The notes: a model not told the origin generated them from the letters alone. A stretch of DNA of 25,901 nt from Bigelowiella natans CCMP2755 (GCA_000320545.1 ADNK01003273.1:1-25901), one strand, 5' to 3'; numbered from the stretch's first letter, positions 1-20,780 are shown. Program-made: numbers and translations.

Positions 1-279
1 TGCACAGCTACATTAGAACCACCATTGAGAAAATGCAAATTATTTATTACATCCGTCTCATAATATATATTGTTAAGCTTCCCACGGCATAATTGATCCG
101 TTTATGAAATGGGAGATATTCTGGCCCTTTCATTAATAAAAGCAAGCTGAGAAGAACAGTAATACAAGCATAATTTGATGGCATTGATGACGCATGGATC
201 GACCAGTAATAATAAATTCTGTTGTGCATCTGATGATGCTTTTAAAGCCCCCTTCAGGTCATCACCATTTGTATCATCA
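1..279 (-). other. 3' flank of KRR1
   Basis: This is AT-rich sequence downstream of the KRR1 stop. On the minus strand an AATAAA lies at about 42-47, roughly 235 nt after the stop codon, and could serve as a polyadenylation signal. Small ORFs on both strands here are short and match nothing I recognise, so no gene is called. Confidence 0.4.
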
Positions 280-3730
<3,451 letters not shown>

Positions 3731-4015
3731 GTTCTATAATCGGGTAGTATCGATTCTTCTTTGGGACTCTGAATTCGGCATTGGGTGGTTGTTCGTGTTG
3801 TTAATAATACTGAATAGTTGATGAAAATTGAAGGACTAGCTCCACGAAAATGGGAAGCCGCTCACCCATCCTCCCCTATTTCCCATACAAACCACAGTAG
3901 CCAGAAGAAACGAATAAAATATGCGCTCGCCGTATGAATAATTCGCATCATTACAAATGAGAGTATCAAATACATAATGGACTGCCTACTCGTCGAATCT
4001 CGTTGTCTTTCTGTC

Positions 4016-4588
4016 TTATTCCCTATTCTGTTGTTTTTGTTCGAAAGATTCCCAAGAATTGTGTGTGTTAGTCGCTACCCCTGTCCTCTTTGGCAACGAA
4101 TAAGCTACTTCGAAGACTGGTCGAGTAAAATAGACGCCATTCAATTCTTTTAATACTTTAGCCCTTTGGTGACCCATTTCGTGTAAAAAATCCTAAAAAT
4201 CGTTGTCGTAATGTGATAAATAACATGCATGAACATAATACCACAGCACAAAATTGGAAGCAGGCTCCCTTTTTCATCAAAATAATCCTAATGTTGGAGG
4301 TTTTCCGCTCATAATCGCCGATACCTACGAAACTCTCCGTTTTTTCAAGTTACGCCCTAAACAGGTCAACCCGTTGGAAGGATACTTCTACCAAGAAAGA
4401 GAGATTAAAATGAAGTCGCATTATAATTTTATAATGTATTCTGCTTAAAATATTAAAATAGTTTCTGCAAGTACTGTCTTAAAAATAGAAAATTACTATA
4501 CGGAAACCACCCCCTGCTAGCACTACGAGCATAGCACACATTATCACAATCCACAACAAACAATCACAACCTGTTCAAGATCATTCAT
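4016..4588 (-). CDS. Unidentified candidate small gene, minus strand
   Basis: The most coding-like part is 4016-4192, a 58-codon frame ending in TAA behind a TTTTTAG acceptor (contains GHQRAKVLKELNGVYFTRPV and FEVAYSLPKRTG). Phase-compatible upstream pieces are 4242-4324, 4354-4387 and 4571-4588 (ATG), which would give 103 aa. One implied intron is only 29 nt, far below normal, so this full model is doubtful. No family is recognised. It overlaps the plus-strand open frame at 4254-4448, and at most one of them is likely to be coding. Confidence 0.22.
4254..4448 (+). CDS. Unidentified open frame, possible exon
   Basis: This is a 64-codon open frame with no ATG near its start; an in-frame stop lies just upstream. 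It reads naturally (for example NNPNVGGFPLIIADTYETLR and RFFKLRPKQVNPLEGYFYQ) and is not simple repeat. An acceptor-like ACCACAG ends at 4245, and a donor-like CAG/GTCAAC lies near 4363. An upstream frame around 4029-4150 (containing FERFPRIVCV and FEDWSSKIDAIQFF) could join in phase through a GTCGAG donor. The opposite strand offers a competing model (4016-4588). I do not recognise the product. It could be a small gene or chance in the HAS1/KRR1 promoter. Confidence 0.25.
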   Translation: MEAGSLFHQNNPNVGGFPLIIADTYETLRFFKLRPKQVNPLEGYFYQEREIKMKSHYNFIMYSA

Positions 4589-4813
4589 TCTGCTGCGATT
4601 AAACGGTTAACTTTCACGACTACATAGAGGAATTCCTGCACTGGTTTCTTTTCTCAAGAACTAGTTGAATCAACTATTTGCCTCCCTCCAATGGTGCATG
4701 TTTCTTTTTAAAAAGAATGGAAGTTACTCTAAAAGATATATATACATATATTTTCGATTTTACAAGCGTATAAAGTGTTATACTGTTGTTCCAACTGAAT
4801 AGGTGAAAGCAAT

Positions 4814-6233
4814 ATGCTGAGAGAAAAGCTCCTTTCAAAGCATGCAAATTCTACGAACAGCCCTGCAGCTGGAAAGAAAAAGAAGAAGAAGAAGAAGCTG
4901 ACGAAGGGAAAAGGAGGAGGATTAAAGAGAAGTCTTGCTGAAACCGAAATAAATAAGCCGGATGGAAGAATGAAAGCGATGACCAAGAAGAAAAAGAAAA
5001 CAAAGAAAGAGGGTAGGAAAGAAAAAGCATTAGAATCCTCTGGAAATGAAGAAGCTGAAACTACAACTTCAACTACAATAACTAATAAAAAAGGGGGGAA
5101 GCAACCCACTTCTGATAATAATACTGGTGAGCTACCAACTGCCACGACTGGTGCATCAATTTCGGCAGCTTTGGAGCCAGAATTAGATATGAAATTCGAA
5201 AGCTTGAAAGTATCTGAAAATGTAGCTTCTGCTGTAAGGGAACTGGGATTTCCCACAATGACCCGTGTGCAAGCTATGTGTATACCACCTCTTCTTGCTG
5301 GAAATGACATCGTTGCACAAGCAAAGACTGGGTCAGGGAAGACGTTAGCCTTCATGATTCCATCCGTTGAGTTGCTTGTCGTATCTAAGTTTAAACCTAG
5401 GAACGGCACCGGTGTGGTAGTCATCACTCCCACTCGCGAGCTTGCTCTGCAGATCTATGGTGTCACACGAGAGCTCACTAAGTACTGTAGTCAGACTGTT
5501 GGCATTGTTATTGGTGGAAATAATCGACGCACAGAAGCAGAAAAGTTAGTCAAAGGCGCTAACCTTTTAATCTCAACACCAGGGCGGCTGCTCGATCATC
5601 TACAAAATACAAAAGGATTTGTTGTCAAGAACCTTTTGGCGCTCGTAATTGATGAAGCAGATAGGATATTAGAAATTGGTTTTGAAGAAGAACTTCGAGA
5701 GATCATTAAGCTGCTTCCAACCAACAGACAAACTATGCTATTTTCTGCAACACAAACTAAGAATGTAAAGGATATCGCTCGGGTGTCCGCTCGAAAAGGA
5801 GGAAGGGCACCATTGTTAATTAGGCGCAGATTCGAAGGAAGAACCTACAACTGTGATGACCCTTGAGCAAGGTTACGTTATCTGCCCTTCCGAGAACCGT
5901 TTCCTACTCCTCTCACCTTCTTAAAACGCAATAGAAAGAAGAAGGTTATCGTCTTCCTTTCTACGTGTGCAGCTGTGAAATTCTACGGAGAGTTGCTTAA
6001 TTATATTGACATCCCAGTGTTGGATTTACATGGTCAGCAGAAGCAGAAAAAAAGGACTGCTACGTTCTTTGAGTTCTCGAATGCGAAGCACGGGACATTA
6101 GTATGCACCGATATTGCTGCACGTGGGCTTGATTTTCCATCCGTTGATTGGATCATTCAGTTTGACCCAGCTTCTGATCCCACAGATTATATACATAGAG
6201 TAGGGAGAACAGCAAGAGGAGTCGGTAATAATA

Positions 6234-6279
<46 letters not shown>

Positions 6280-6846
6280 ATTAGCATAATGAGTGAATAT
6301 TGGACTATGGTGGTAGTATATATTAAACAACGAATCATGCCATAGATGCCTCTTCATTCAGACTCATTTAAATGCAACTTTTCCAATAAAATAGGTACGA
6401 GCGGTCGCGCACTACTGTTTCTCCTACCTTCCGAACTAGGTTTCCTCAAGTACCTGAAACAGAGGAAAATTCCGATAAATGAATATGAATTTCCAACCAA
6501 CAAGATAGCGAGGGTGCAGAGCCAGTTGGAACAACTTATTGAAAAAAATCATTTTTTATATAACGCTGCAAGGGAAGCTTATCGCTCCTACATGCAAGGT
6601 TATGCGCAGCACAAGCTTAAACATATATTCGATGTACACCAATTAGATATGCTAAAAGTTGCCAAGTCTTTTGGTTTTACAGTTCCTCCTAAAGTTCATC
6701 TAAAAATATCGCTCAAAAAGCGTTTGGGGGGAAGGAATAAGAAGCAGCCGCAAGGAAAATTTGGCAACAAACATGGCTTTAGCGAGGAAGATCCATACGG
6801 TAATAGAAAAAGGCCTGCAAAAGATCAGCGACAATGGAGCAGATAA
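4814..6846 (+). CDS. DDX18: DEAD-box RNA helicase, HAS1/DDX18 type (two frameshifts)
   Basis: HAS1/DDX18 is a nucleolar ATP-dependent RNA helicase needed for ribosome biogenesis. Exons: 4814-6224 and 6395-6846 (GT-AG, 170-nt intron carrying ACT repeats); total 1863 nt, about 620 aa, near family size. Order: Lys-rich basic N-terminus (residues 21-75), Walker A AKTGSGKT (about 170-177), PTREL, TPGR, DEAD (280-283), SAT (311-313), then in the second lobe [33 protein letters not shown], motif [11 protein letters not shown], and the HAS1-specific tail with [20 protein letters not shown] and [11 protein letters not shown]. Homology crosses two frame changes: one extra base near 5825 (frame moves to GCA at 5826) and one missing base near 5911. 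They cancel, so the rest stays in frame. Either these are sequence errors or the allele is damaged; read literally, the frame stops at 5866. It is head-to-head with KRR1. Confidence 0.9.
6233..6279. repeat. (ACT/ACG)n microsatellite in the HAS1 intron
   Basis: This ACT-then-ACG triplet array begins 8 nt after the donor GTAATAAT. It lies in the only intron of the gene (6225-6394). Confidence 0.9.
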
Positions 6847-6879
6847 GCATTGTAGAAAAAGATTAGCCCGCATTATTCA

Positions 6880-6885
6880 AATAAA
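6880..6885 (+). other. AATAAA polyadenylation-like hexamer after HAS1
   Basis: A canonical AATAAA lies about 35 nt downstream of the HAS1 stop codon. Whether this lineage uses AATAAA is unknown, so this is inference. Confidence 0.35.
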
Positions 6886-8110
6886 TGATGTAAAAATATA
6901 ATAGCCACTACTGCGATTGAGTGTGAGGGTTTATCATGTACCCGCATAATGAATATTGAGAACTTCAAGCGTATAGAGCTCTACCACCTACCTACATAGC
7001 TTCTCTAGCTTAGCGTATGAGATAGGCCGACGGCGGGCAAACAACACTGTCTTCATGTGCGCAACTAGTGGTCACAGCGTGCTGCGCACTTGAGCGAGGC
7101 TGCTGACACTGTCAGCCGGAGCGCATGCCAGCATGCAGCACGCACCATCATTGTTCACACAACTACAACGCAAACGTGTGCAGTCAGTCTAGAAGTGTCT
7201 CACACGCGATGCGTCCAGGTCGACCTGCGTGCACAACTAGACAAAGCTAAACGTCTGTCACGTAGATGTGTGAGACGGGCTAGCAGCGGATGTGTTCGTC
7301 AATGTCAATTGAACTTGTTCAATGGTCATCCTTGTGCAGCTGTGCAATGCAGCGGCTGCAGCGCCAGCGTTGGATCTGTCAGTCTCAGCCATGACATGTT
7401 TCGTGCAATCGATCATTAATGCATGCATGCCGTTTCGTCCCGGTTTTGAACGTCGCGCATTGCGCGCGCAGCAGTCTGGCATTTGGCGTTTCCTTTTTTT
7501 CAGATGTCAGTCAGCTTTGTTTCGTCGTCGATCGCGTGTCACTGTCAAGCTCTAGAGCTGTGGCAATAAGCTAATTACTCAAGCGACGTTGATGTGTGCT
7601 AGTGTGACGTGAAGTGGATATGACAATGAATGGTCCTTGTCTTCGATTGTGTTGCAGATTGACTATATATACGTATGTCTATTGTATTGCGCAGTGTATC
7701 TCGGCTGCAGTGCACACAGTCCACCTCTTGCGAGTTTGACATCGCTGCGTTCAAACGAAGGATGACTCATTTCATTGGCCATGTTCTGATTTCTCATCAA
7801 TACCGCACAGTGCATTGTATGCGCCCATGCCACTCTGCTAGCTAGCTAGCACTGTGGTGCGTGCAGGCATCGTGTCATTGTCTGATTGGAGGTTGCACAG
7901 GGTGGCTAATACGAGCACTACCAGCTTGCCAGAGCAGCGCTTCTACCGAACGATGACTGCATTGCGCGTGACACTAATGATCAATCTAGCAATGCTGTCT
8001 GTGATGTTGATGTGAAACGTGATGTTAGAAGATGCAGGATTCCATTCCTTCCTTTTCCCGATTGTCATCATCGTTACCCCGACCTTCCTTGAACTTTCAT
8101 CATGGAATTA

Positions 8111-8190
8111 CTACTACTACTACTACTACTACTACTGCTGCTGCTACTGTGAGCTCCTTCCTTCCTTCCTCCCTTCCTTCCTTCCTTCCT
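8111..8190. repeat. (CTA)n(CTG)n and (CTTCC)n next to the NSF stop codon
   Basis: A triplet array occupies 8111-8145 and a CTTCC/CTTC array 8155-8190. They lie immediately 3' of the NSF stop (8198-8200), so on the transcript they would form a GGAAG-rich 3' UTR. Confidence 0.9.
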
Positions 8191-8197
8191 TTTAAAA

Positions 8198-15132
<6,935 letters not shown>

Positions 15133-15818
15133 AGTTCCTTCTTCTTTCTTCGCAGTTAGGGAATGGGTTGGGATGTTGAGATTTGAGAAAGTTCTTCGTC
15201 GATGATGACGAAGATCTATTATTATTATTATTACATGTATTGGAGAAGGAAGAAAGAAAGAAGGGCAAGAAGAAGGACGAGAAGAACAAAGAAAGAAATA
15301 AAGAAACACAAGAAGAAGAACGAGAAGAACAGCGAGAAGAACAGCAAAGAACAACAACCAGGAGATCCAACACTAGAACACCCTTACTAGATCTAGATCT
15401 AGTCGTTATCAAAAAGTGTGCTATTTTTCATTTTGTGTCCTTTCTCGGAGAAAGTACGAGAGTAGCATTCCTTTACGACTTTTGACGTTGTTGGCTGCTG
15501 CATAATCTAGATAATAATGCACAATCTAGCAAGACGCATGGGATAATTTGGTGATATTTCAATAACTGGCAGCAGTTGTGCGGCACCAGAACAAGATTTT
15601 AAAGTGAGCTACCTTGTAATCATTGAGATGGAAAAGAGAATAATGTGGGAAATTTATCTGACTTTAACAAAATTTAGACTTGATTTTCATATTCTAATCG
15701 ATTTCATGAAAGTGCCTAAAACCTGAAAAGCAACTTAGTAGAAGCCTTCTTCCGGTCACAAACTTAACGGGTGGCGCTAGGAACGGAACACGCCCAGCCA
15801 TTTTTCAAAGCTCAAACC
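15133..15818. promoter_or_regulatory. Divergent intergenic region between NSF and the GBP-like gene
   Basis: This 686-nt gap between the two start codons must carry both promoters and leaders. It holds an AAG/GAA-rich purine stretch at about 15240-15355 (pyrimidine-rich on the NSF side, probably 5' leader or core promoter) and a perfect 18-bp palindrome at 15386-15403. Peptides predicted from the purine stretch are low-complexity and were not called. Confidence 0.6.
15386..15403. promoter_or_regulatory. Perfect 18-bp palindrome ACTAGATCTAGATCTAGT
   Basis: The sequence equals its own reverse complement over 18 bp and lies between the divergent NSF and GBP start codons (254 nt from NSF, 416 nt from GBP). 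It could be a symmetric binding site acting on both genes; that is inference. Confidence 0.4.
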
Positions 15819-18454
15819 ATGCCCAAAAGTAATTACACGGCTCCTATTCCGTTCATTCAACTTGATAAGCAAGAAAAATTTCGCGTTCATGAAGAAGCAG
15901 TCAAAGTATTCTCCAGAATAAAGGGGAAGCTCTGTATCATAGCTGTTTGCGGTCCATACCGGACCGGAAAGTCATTTCTGCTGAATCAGTTTATCGGGAA
16001 AAAAGGATTCAAAGTCGGATCAAGCATTAATGCTTGTACGAAAGGCTTGTGGTTGTGGGGCTCGCCTGTGAAAAGAGGTATTTTCATTTTCAGATTATAT
16101 GTTTTCACCTTTACGACAATTTAAGCTCTAATGTAAGTTCATGATTTAGGAGATGTAACCTACGTTTTCATGGACTCTGAGGGCCTCGGCTCTATGGAAA
16201 AGTCTCAAGATCACGACGTTAGTGTTTTGAGTTTAGCAACCTTGCTATCTTCACTGTTTGTGCTCAATACTCAAGGCAATATTACTGAGAGCTCACTAGA
16301 GCTTCTAGAACTTGTTGCACACTGCAGCGAACGGATTCGTGTGAGTGATGGAGATATGAATAGAGTTACAGAGTCTGAATCCAAAAGGATGGGCTCTAAT
16401 TTAGGAAATTATTTTCCTCAATTCATCTGGGTGTTAAGAGATTTCATGCTGGAGCTGGCAGATGTTGATGGTAATGCGATAACTGCGAAAGAATACCTCG
16501 AAAAATCTCTGCGACCACAAAAGGGAAGAGGAAAGCGGATACAGGAAAAAAACGAAACACGACGGCTCCTTACTGAGCTTTTCCCTTCGCGAGATTGTGT
16601 GACAATGGTCCGACCGGTGTATGATGAGCGGCAACTTAGGAATCTGAACTCTGTGAGTTCGGACAAACTTCGGGTAGAATTTAAGCAAAGTTTGGCTACA
16701 TTAAAAAGTAAAATTTGGAATTCAGGAGTCAAAATGATAGATGGGAATCCTGTTAATGGGCCTGCCTTTATTCATCTCGCCCGATCATACACAAAAGCAA
16801 TCAATTCTGGCAGTGCCCCTACAATCAAAACTGCATGGCAATCCGTTGTGGAAATTCAGACCCATGAAGCTAAAGGCCATGTGTTGCAGATGTACCGCAA
16901 TCAATTTCCTCTCAGTATGAATGCTACTGATGAAGTTGAGCTCATTCGGAAACATCGTGATTTAGTGCACAAAGCAAGACAATACATACTTTCAACTGTA
17001 CCAGGAGATGAAAAAAACAAACAATTCGTCATTAATTCATTGAGAAGAGACATGGATGGGCTTTTTACCGAACGAATGGAATCTAATAAGATGAAGTCGC
17101 AACTGCTAGCCTCTAAAAATGTCGATTCAATATGGAAAAGGCTAAAACTGGATGATGAAAAAGTTCCTGTGGATGCTGACCGCTGGGCTCGATCTCGCAC
17201 CCAATTTATCACAGAGTACGTGAAGGCGACCAGAGGACCCTCGAAGTGGACGGTGCTACTCAAATTTTTGGAGGAGAAGACCAGGAAAACTGTGAGTTAC
17301 TGTCTGAATGAAATAAAAATAGCAGTAGCTAAGGAATCGAGTAGTAAGAAGAAATGCGAAGAAATCTCGCTTGCCTTGAGACAGTCTGAGAAAAGGATCG
17401 ATGAGCTCTCCACTCAAAAGAAAAGTTTGTCAACTATTTCCCAAGCGCAACAAGAGAAAATCCAACAGCTGAATTCCTCTCTGCAGAATACCGAGATAAA
17501 ATATAGACAAGAACGGGATGCACGAGGAAGGGAAATTAGTAAATTGAAGAAACAATTGTCAGAAGCTCGACAAGCAGTGGAAAAGAAAGAATACATGTTG
17601 ACTGCAACAAGCAAGAAAATTAGCAGTCTCAATAGCAAAGTTATGGAAGCTAGCAAGATGGTGGAGAAAAGAGACAGGCAGCTATCAATATTACAGCATG
17701 CGAAATTGAGTATCTCCGAAGCTCTGAAGAAAGAAAGTAGTAAAGTCGAAAAGCAGCAGGAACAGATCCATACGCTTGAAAAACGCACTCGCAAATTACA
17801 GTCTGAGCTTAGTAACGGTATTTCAGCCGCGGAGCATAAAGAAGGGGTAAAGCGTCGAGAATTTGAATCTCTTCGAAGGGATTTGCAGGAAAAGGAAAAT
17901 GCTTGTCGTAATCTCTCACGCAAGCTAGAGGAAAGTCAAAAGCAGAATCAAATGTTGATGAAAAAGAGGAATTCTTTGGAGAATGATTTGGATAGAATGC
18001 GATCAAGGTAGGATAAGATTATCAATATATCAAATATTATTCGTAAGTATATGGAGAGTGAAATGCCATAAAAAGTTAGGATTAGGGTTGGAGTGAACTT
18101 CATTAATTTGGCAATGTATAATTTTTATATTTTTCAAACAGCATCAACGTGGAAAATGAAACAAGAAGCACAATCGAACAAGAAGTCAGTATATTCGAAC
18201 AAGAAGACTCGAAATCCGAAGAAGAAAATATAATCGCCCAGCCTAATGTGCCTCGACTTCTTCAGCCTCCGGAAAAGCTTACGGTTCAAAAATTAATGAG
18301 CAGGTTGACAAAGTTGGATGTCGAGCTACCTCCACACAAAATGAAGAAGAAGTTCTACGTCGACCTTCTTCGAAAACATGACCCCACTCTTCGTGGAGCA
18401 GCGGCACCAAAAATGGCTGCTCCAAAACGCAAACGTCGCCGGACAAAAAATTAG
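15819..18454 (+). CDS. Guanylate-binding-protein-type large GTPase with coiled coil and SAP-like tail
   Basis: Exons: 15819-16077, 16150-18007, 18142-18454, all GT-AG in phase; 809 aa. The N-terminal GBP GTPase domain shows the P-loop GPYRTGKS (residues 45-52), the switch NACTKGLWLWG (71-81), G3 DSEGLGS (95-101) and the GBP-specific RD base-recognition motif in WVLRDFMLELAD (180-191). A helical GBP middle follows, then a long heptad-rich coiled coil from about 460 to 705. Exon 3 adds an acidic linker, a SAP-like helical motif (LTVQKLMSRLTKLDVELP and KKKFYVDLLRKHDP, about 752-787) and a basic end (KRKRRRTKN). No CaaX box, so no prenyl anchor. GBPs are dynamin-superfamily GTPases, immune effectors in animals but also present in plants and protists. 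The SAP-like motif and basic tail suggest nuclear or DNA association (inference). The ATG at 15819 starts the conserved part. Only two introns. Confidence 0.9.
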
Positions 18455-19673
18455 GATATGCCTTCAACGTAACGGCTATTTAGTCAACATGCATCTGTGA
18501 GATTCTTGGCACTAACAAGATTTTCCAAGCTTTGCTGCCCTCACTTTTAATTGTAATACTCATCTTATAGTAATTATCCATGCAGACATGTCTGATGTGT
18601 GCATGACGAAGTTGTAAGTTTGTTCTACGATGCTGATGAGCAGCACCGCGTACCAAACACATAGCAGGGACATCGTGGTTTATCTGTTGACATGCACAGA
18701 ACGCGCCTATCTAGCTATACGATACCCACGCATCGTATGCTGCTGCACAACACATGTTTTTGGCGCATTTGCGTGATTTTTGCACCTAAGGAACACAGAA
18801 TAGTGGAAGTGTTAAATTGGACGTCCACCACTAGCTAGCTAGCCAGTGCGATGCGATCATCCAGCTAGCTAGTCATAGACCGTATTATCCGCCCAGCAGA
18901 CTATCTAGCTCTAGAGCTGTCCACAAGTCTGGACAGCTCTAGTGCTGGCTAGCTGGGTTCTGGGGTTTGCAAATGAAATGCGTGAGGACAGCAGAACATG
19001 AACAACTTGTGACGCTCTGCTACGCCCGCGAAATGCTAATCTTCGATCTAAATGGACATTTTTCAATTCAAACTCTTCTAGTCTTGTTCATCGTGCGGAT
19101 GAACTAAAAACACGGTAGCCAGCTAGCTAGCTAGCACCAAAGCAATGCAATCAAGCTAGCAAATGCTTGTGGACTGCTACGCCAGCATGATCTAGATGAT
19201 GCTTGTCTTGGCGCAATAGGCGGTTACACAATGCTCACGTGATGATTGAGGCTGTGCATTGCATTGGACGTCCCTTCTAGCTTTGTACAAAGAATGATCT
19301 CTGCTTCGTTTTGAATCACACATGCAGATCAACATGCCACTACTGCGCCATAGCTGCTTTGCATTGTGCATACTGTAGTTAGTATCGTGCTACCCGACAA
19401 AATACATTGTGTCAATTGCAGAAGTACTTATGTCTTATTTTAATGACATTTTGAAAGATTTTAAAGATTTAATAATGTATGAAAATGAATACATCGAACT
19501 AGTAGCAGATCAGCTGAAACTCTAAAAAGGTTATTGAAAGACAGTATCTGGATATGGACATCTAGATGTAATGATGTACACAACTAACTTGTCGAAGAAA
19601 CGAACTTTGTTTGATCATTATACAGGTCCAAAAACATATTCTCCTACCGTCTCACATCATTACATTTATTTAT
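18455..19673. other. Convergent intergenic region with a CTAG/AGCT-rich island
   Basis: This is the gap between the 3' ends of the GBP gene (+) and PUS3 (-). From about 18480 to 19430 it lacks microsatellites and is dense in CTAG/AGCT words (18832, 18862, 18903, 18940, 19120, 19155, 19190, 19276) plus GCATTG-type words. It shares agctctagagctgt and ctagctagctagcac with the other convergent gap (6847-8197). It contains a 13-bp stem hairpin at 18911-18942. No protein, tRNA or transposon was recognised. Confidence 0.6.
18911..18942. repeat. Perfect inverted repeat, 13-bp stem and 6-nt loop
   Basis: CTAGAGCTGTCCA at 18911-18923 is exactly reverse-complemented at 18930-18942, with a CAAGTC loop. 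It lies about 460 nt past the GBP stop. It could act in RNA 3' end formation or as a cruciform; function is unknown. Confidence 0.9.
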
Positions 19674-20780
19674 TCATGATATCATTGAAGATTCGAATTC
19701 CTTAGGGTCAACAGGAACAAACATTTGTTTTGGAGCAATGAAAGGAGTAGAGATTCTATCCAGTACTCTACCAAAACCAACAGATGACAAACAAGCATTA
19801 TACGTTAAACAGAATAAATGTGGGAAAGAAAGACGAGAGTTAAGAAGCGAAACCTGAAAACAGGTGACAAAACTTGGTTTCCCCATTCTAGCATATCCTA
19901 CCTTTTCTGGTTGAAATCACGAAATTTAGAGCTCATTTGTGCTTGTTCTTGTTGTCGCTTAAGCCTTTTTCCCTAACAATAAAGGCATATATTGCCATCA
20001 TCATCATCATCATCATCATTATCATCGATTGCAAAATAAAGAACTAGTCATCTTGGCATTGGGTGACGATGATGTAAATTATTCGGTGGTTTCTTCTTCC
20101 ATTCTCTCGCTTAAGCAAGTGAGTAAAATTCACTAACTTTGAGTCCTTTTAATTTTTCGGCATAAGACTTCTCTCTTCCTCTTGCTTCAAGTGGAATATG
20201 GCGAGCTTGCTTCCTTGAGCCAAGCCGTCCTAAGTAGTGGTAGTAGTAGTAGCAGAAACACCATTCTGAAGAAGATCCACCAACTACTATTTATTACCCT
20301 CTGTTCTTCGTGTACAATATTTCACGTTTTCTCTCATCATCATACGTGTTTGAATGTAGGTAGTCGTTCTGGCTGGTCCCTCTTCTTTTGTGATGATGAG
20401 CAATGTAACATAAAGAGATGTATGTAGAAATTCCCTCCCTAGATGAAACACATACGTATCTATCTAGTAGTTTGCTTATTACAACAACAACCCTTATTTC
20501 GCATTCACTATCGTATTTGTCTTTCTCTTCCAATGTTAGTTTGTACTGCTAAATTCTAGTTCTGCTGTCTGTACTATACTATACTATACTATACTATACT
20601 ATACTAAACGGTACTTTGTAGTTGATCAGCTCTGAATCGTAGCTGGTTGGCAAAAATGCTGTTGGTGCTGCTGCTGTTACTGTTTCTTCTGCTCATTATT
20701 CTGCCACCACTATTGGTGTTGTCTCTCGCTCTTATAATAGAATTTACATGATCACCATCAATTTTCTTCGCCTCTTTTGG

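Larger units (their letters stand above)
3731..4813. promoter_or_regulatory. Divergent intergenic region between KRR1 and HAS1
   Basis: About 1.08 kb separates the two start codons, so it must hold both 5' leaders and promoters, possibly shared. Co-orientation of two ribosome-biogenesis genes away from one region suggests co-regulation, which is inference. I could not pick a reliable TATA or initiator element. The middle (about 4016-4590) contains suspicious open frames on both strands, listed separately. Confidence 0.6.
6847..8197. other. Convergent intergenic region with a CTAG/AGCT-rich island
   Basis: This is the gap between the 3' ends of HAS1 (+) and NSF (-). From about 6960 to 8030 it is visibly richer in G+C and CpG than the rest, has no microsatellite, and is dense in self-complementary words (gctagctagctagcac near 7838, atgcatgcatgc near 7420, agctctagagctgt near 7547). 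ORFs of 70-110 codons occur on both strands but resemble no protein. From 8111 to 8190 there are CTA/CTG and CTTCC repeats, probably in the NSF 3' UTR. No tRNA or transposon was recognised. Confidence 0.6.

Noticed and set aside
4729-5433. 234-codon minus-strand ORF with Phe and Ser runs
   Set aside because: It is antisense to the Lys-rich N-terminus and Q-motif region of the HAS1 helicase.
5781-5824. A 41-nt intron (GTGTCC to TTAG) to explain the first HAS1 frame change
   Set aside because: The residues it would remove align with the family between ARxS and the LEQGYV segment, it is very short, and it does not explain the second shift.
7090-7555. ORFs of 74-109 codons in the first CTAG-rich island
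   Set aside because: They overlap on both strands, are rich in Cys/Ser/Arg from local composition, and show no domain or start context.
15183-15485. Lys/Glu-rich plus-strand ORF upstream of GBP
   Set aside because: It is a purine-rich low-complexity stretch in the divergent promoter, more likely the NSF leader or promoter.
16418-17923. Several minus-strand ORFs of 65-169 codons
   Set aside because: They are antisense to the GBP coding exon, whose plus frame has conserved GTPase motifs and a coiled coil.
18480-19430. Transposon or MITE in the convergent gap
   Set aside because: There are no terminal inverted repeats with target-site duplications and no transposase-like frame; only short internal palindromes.
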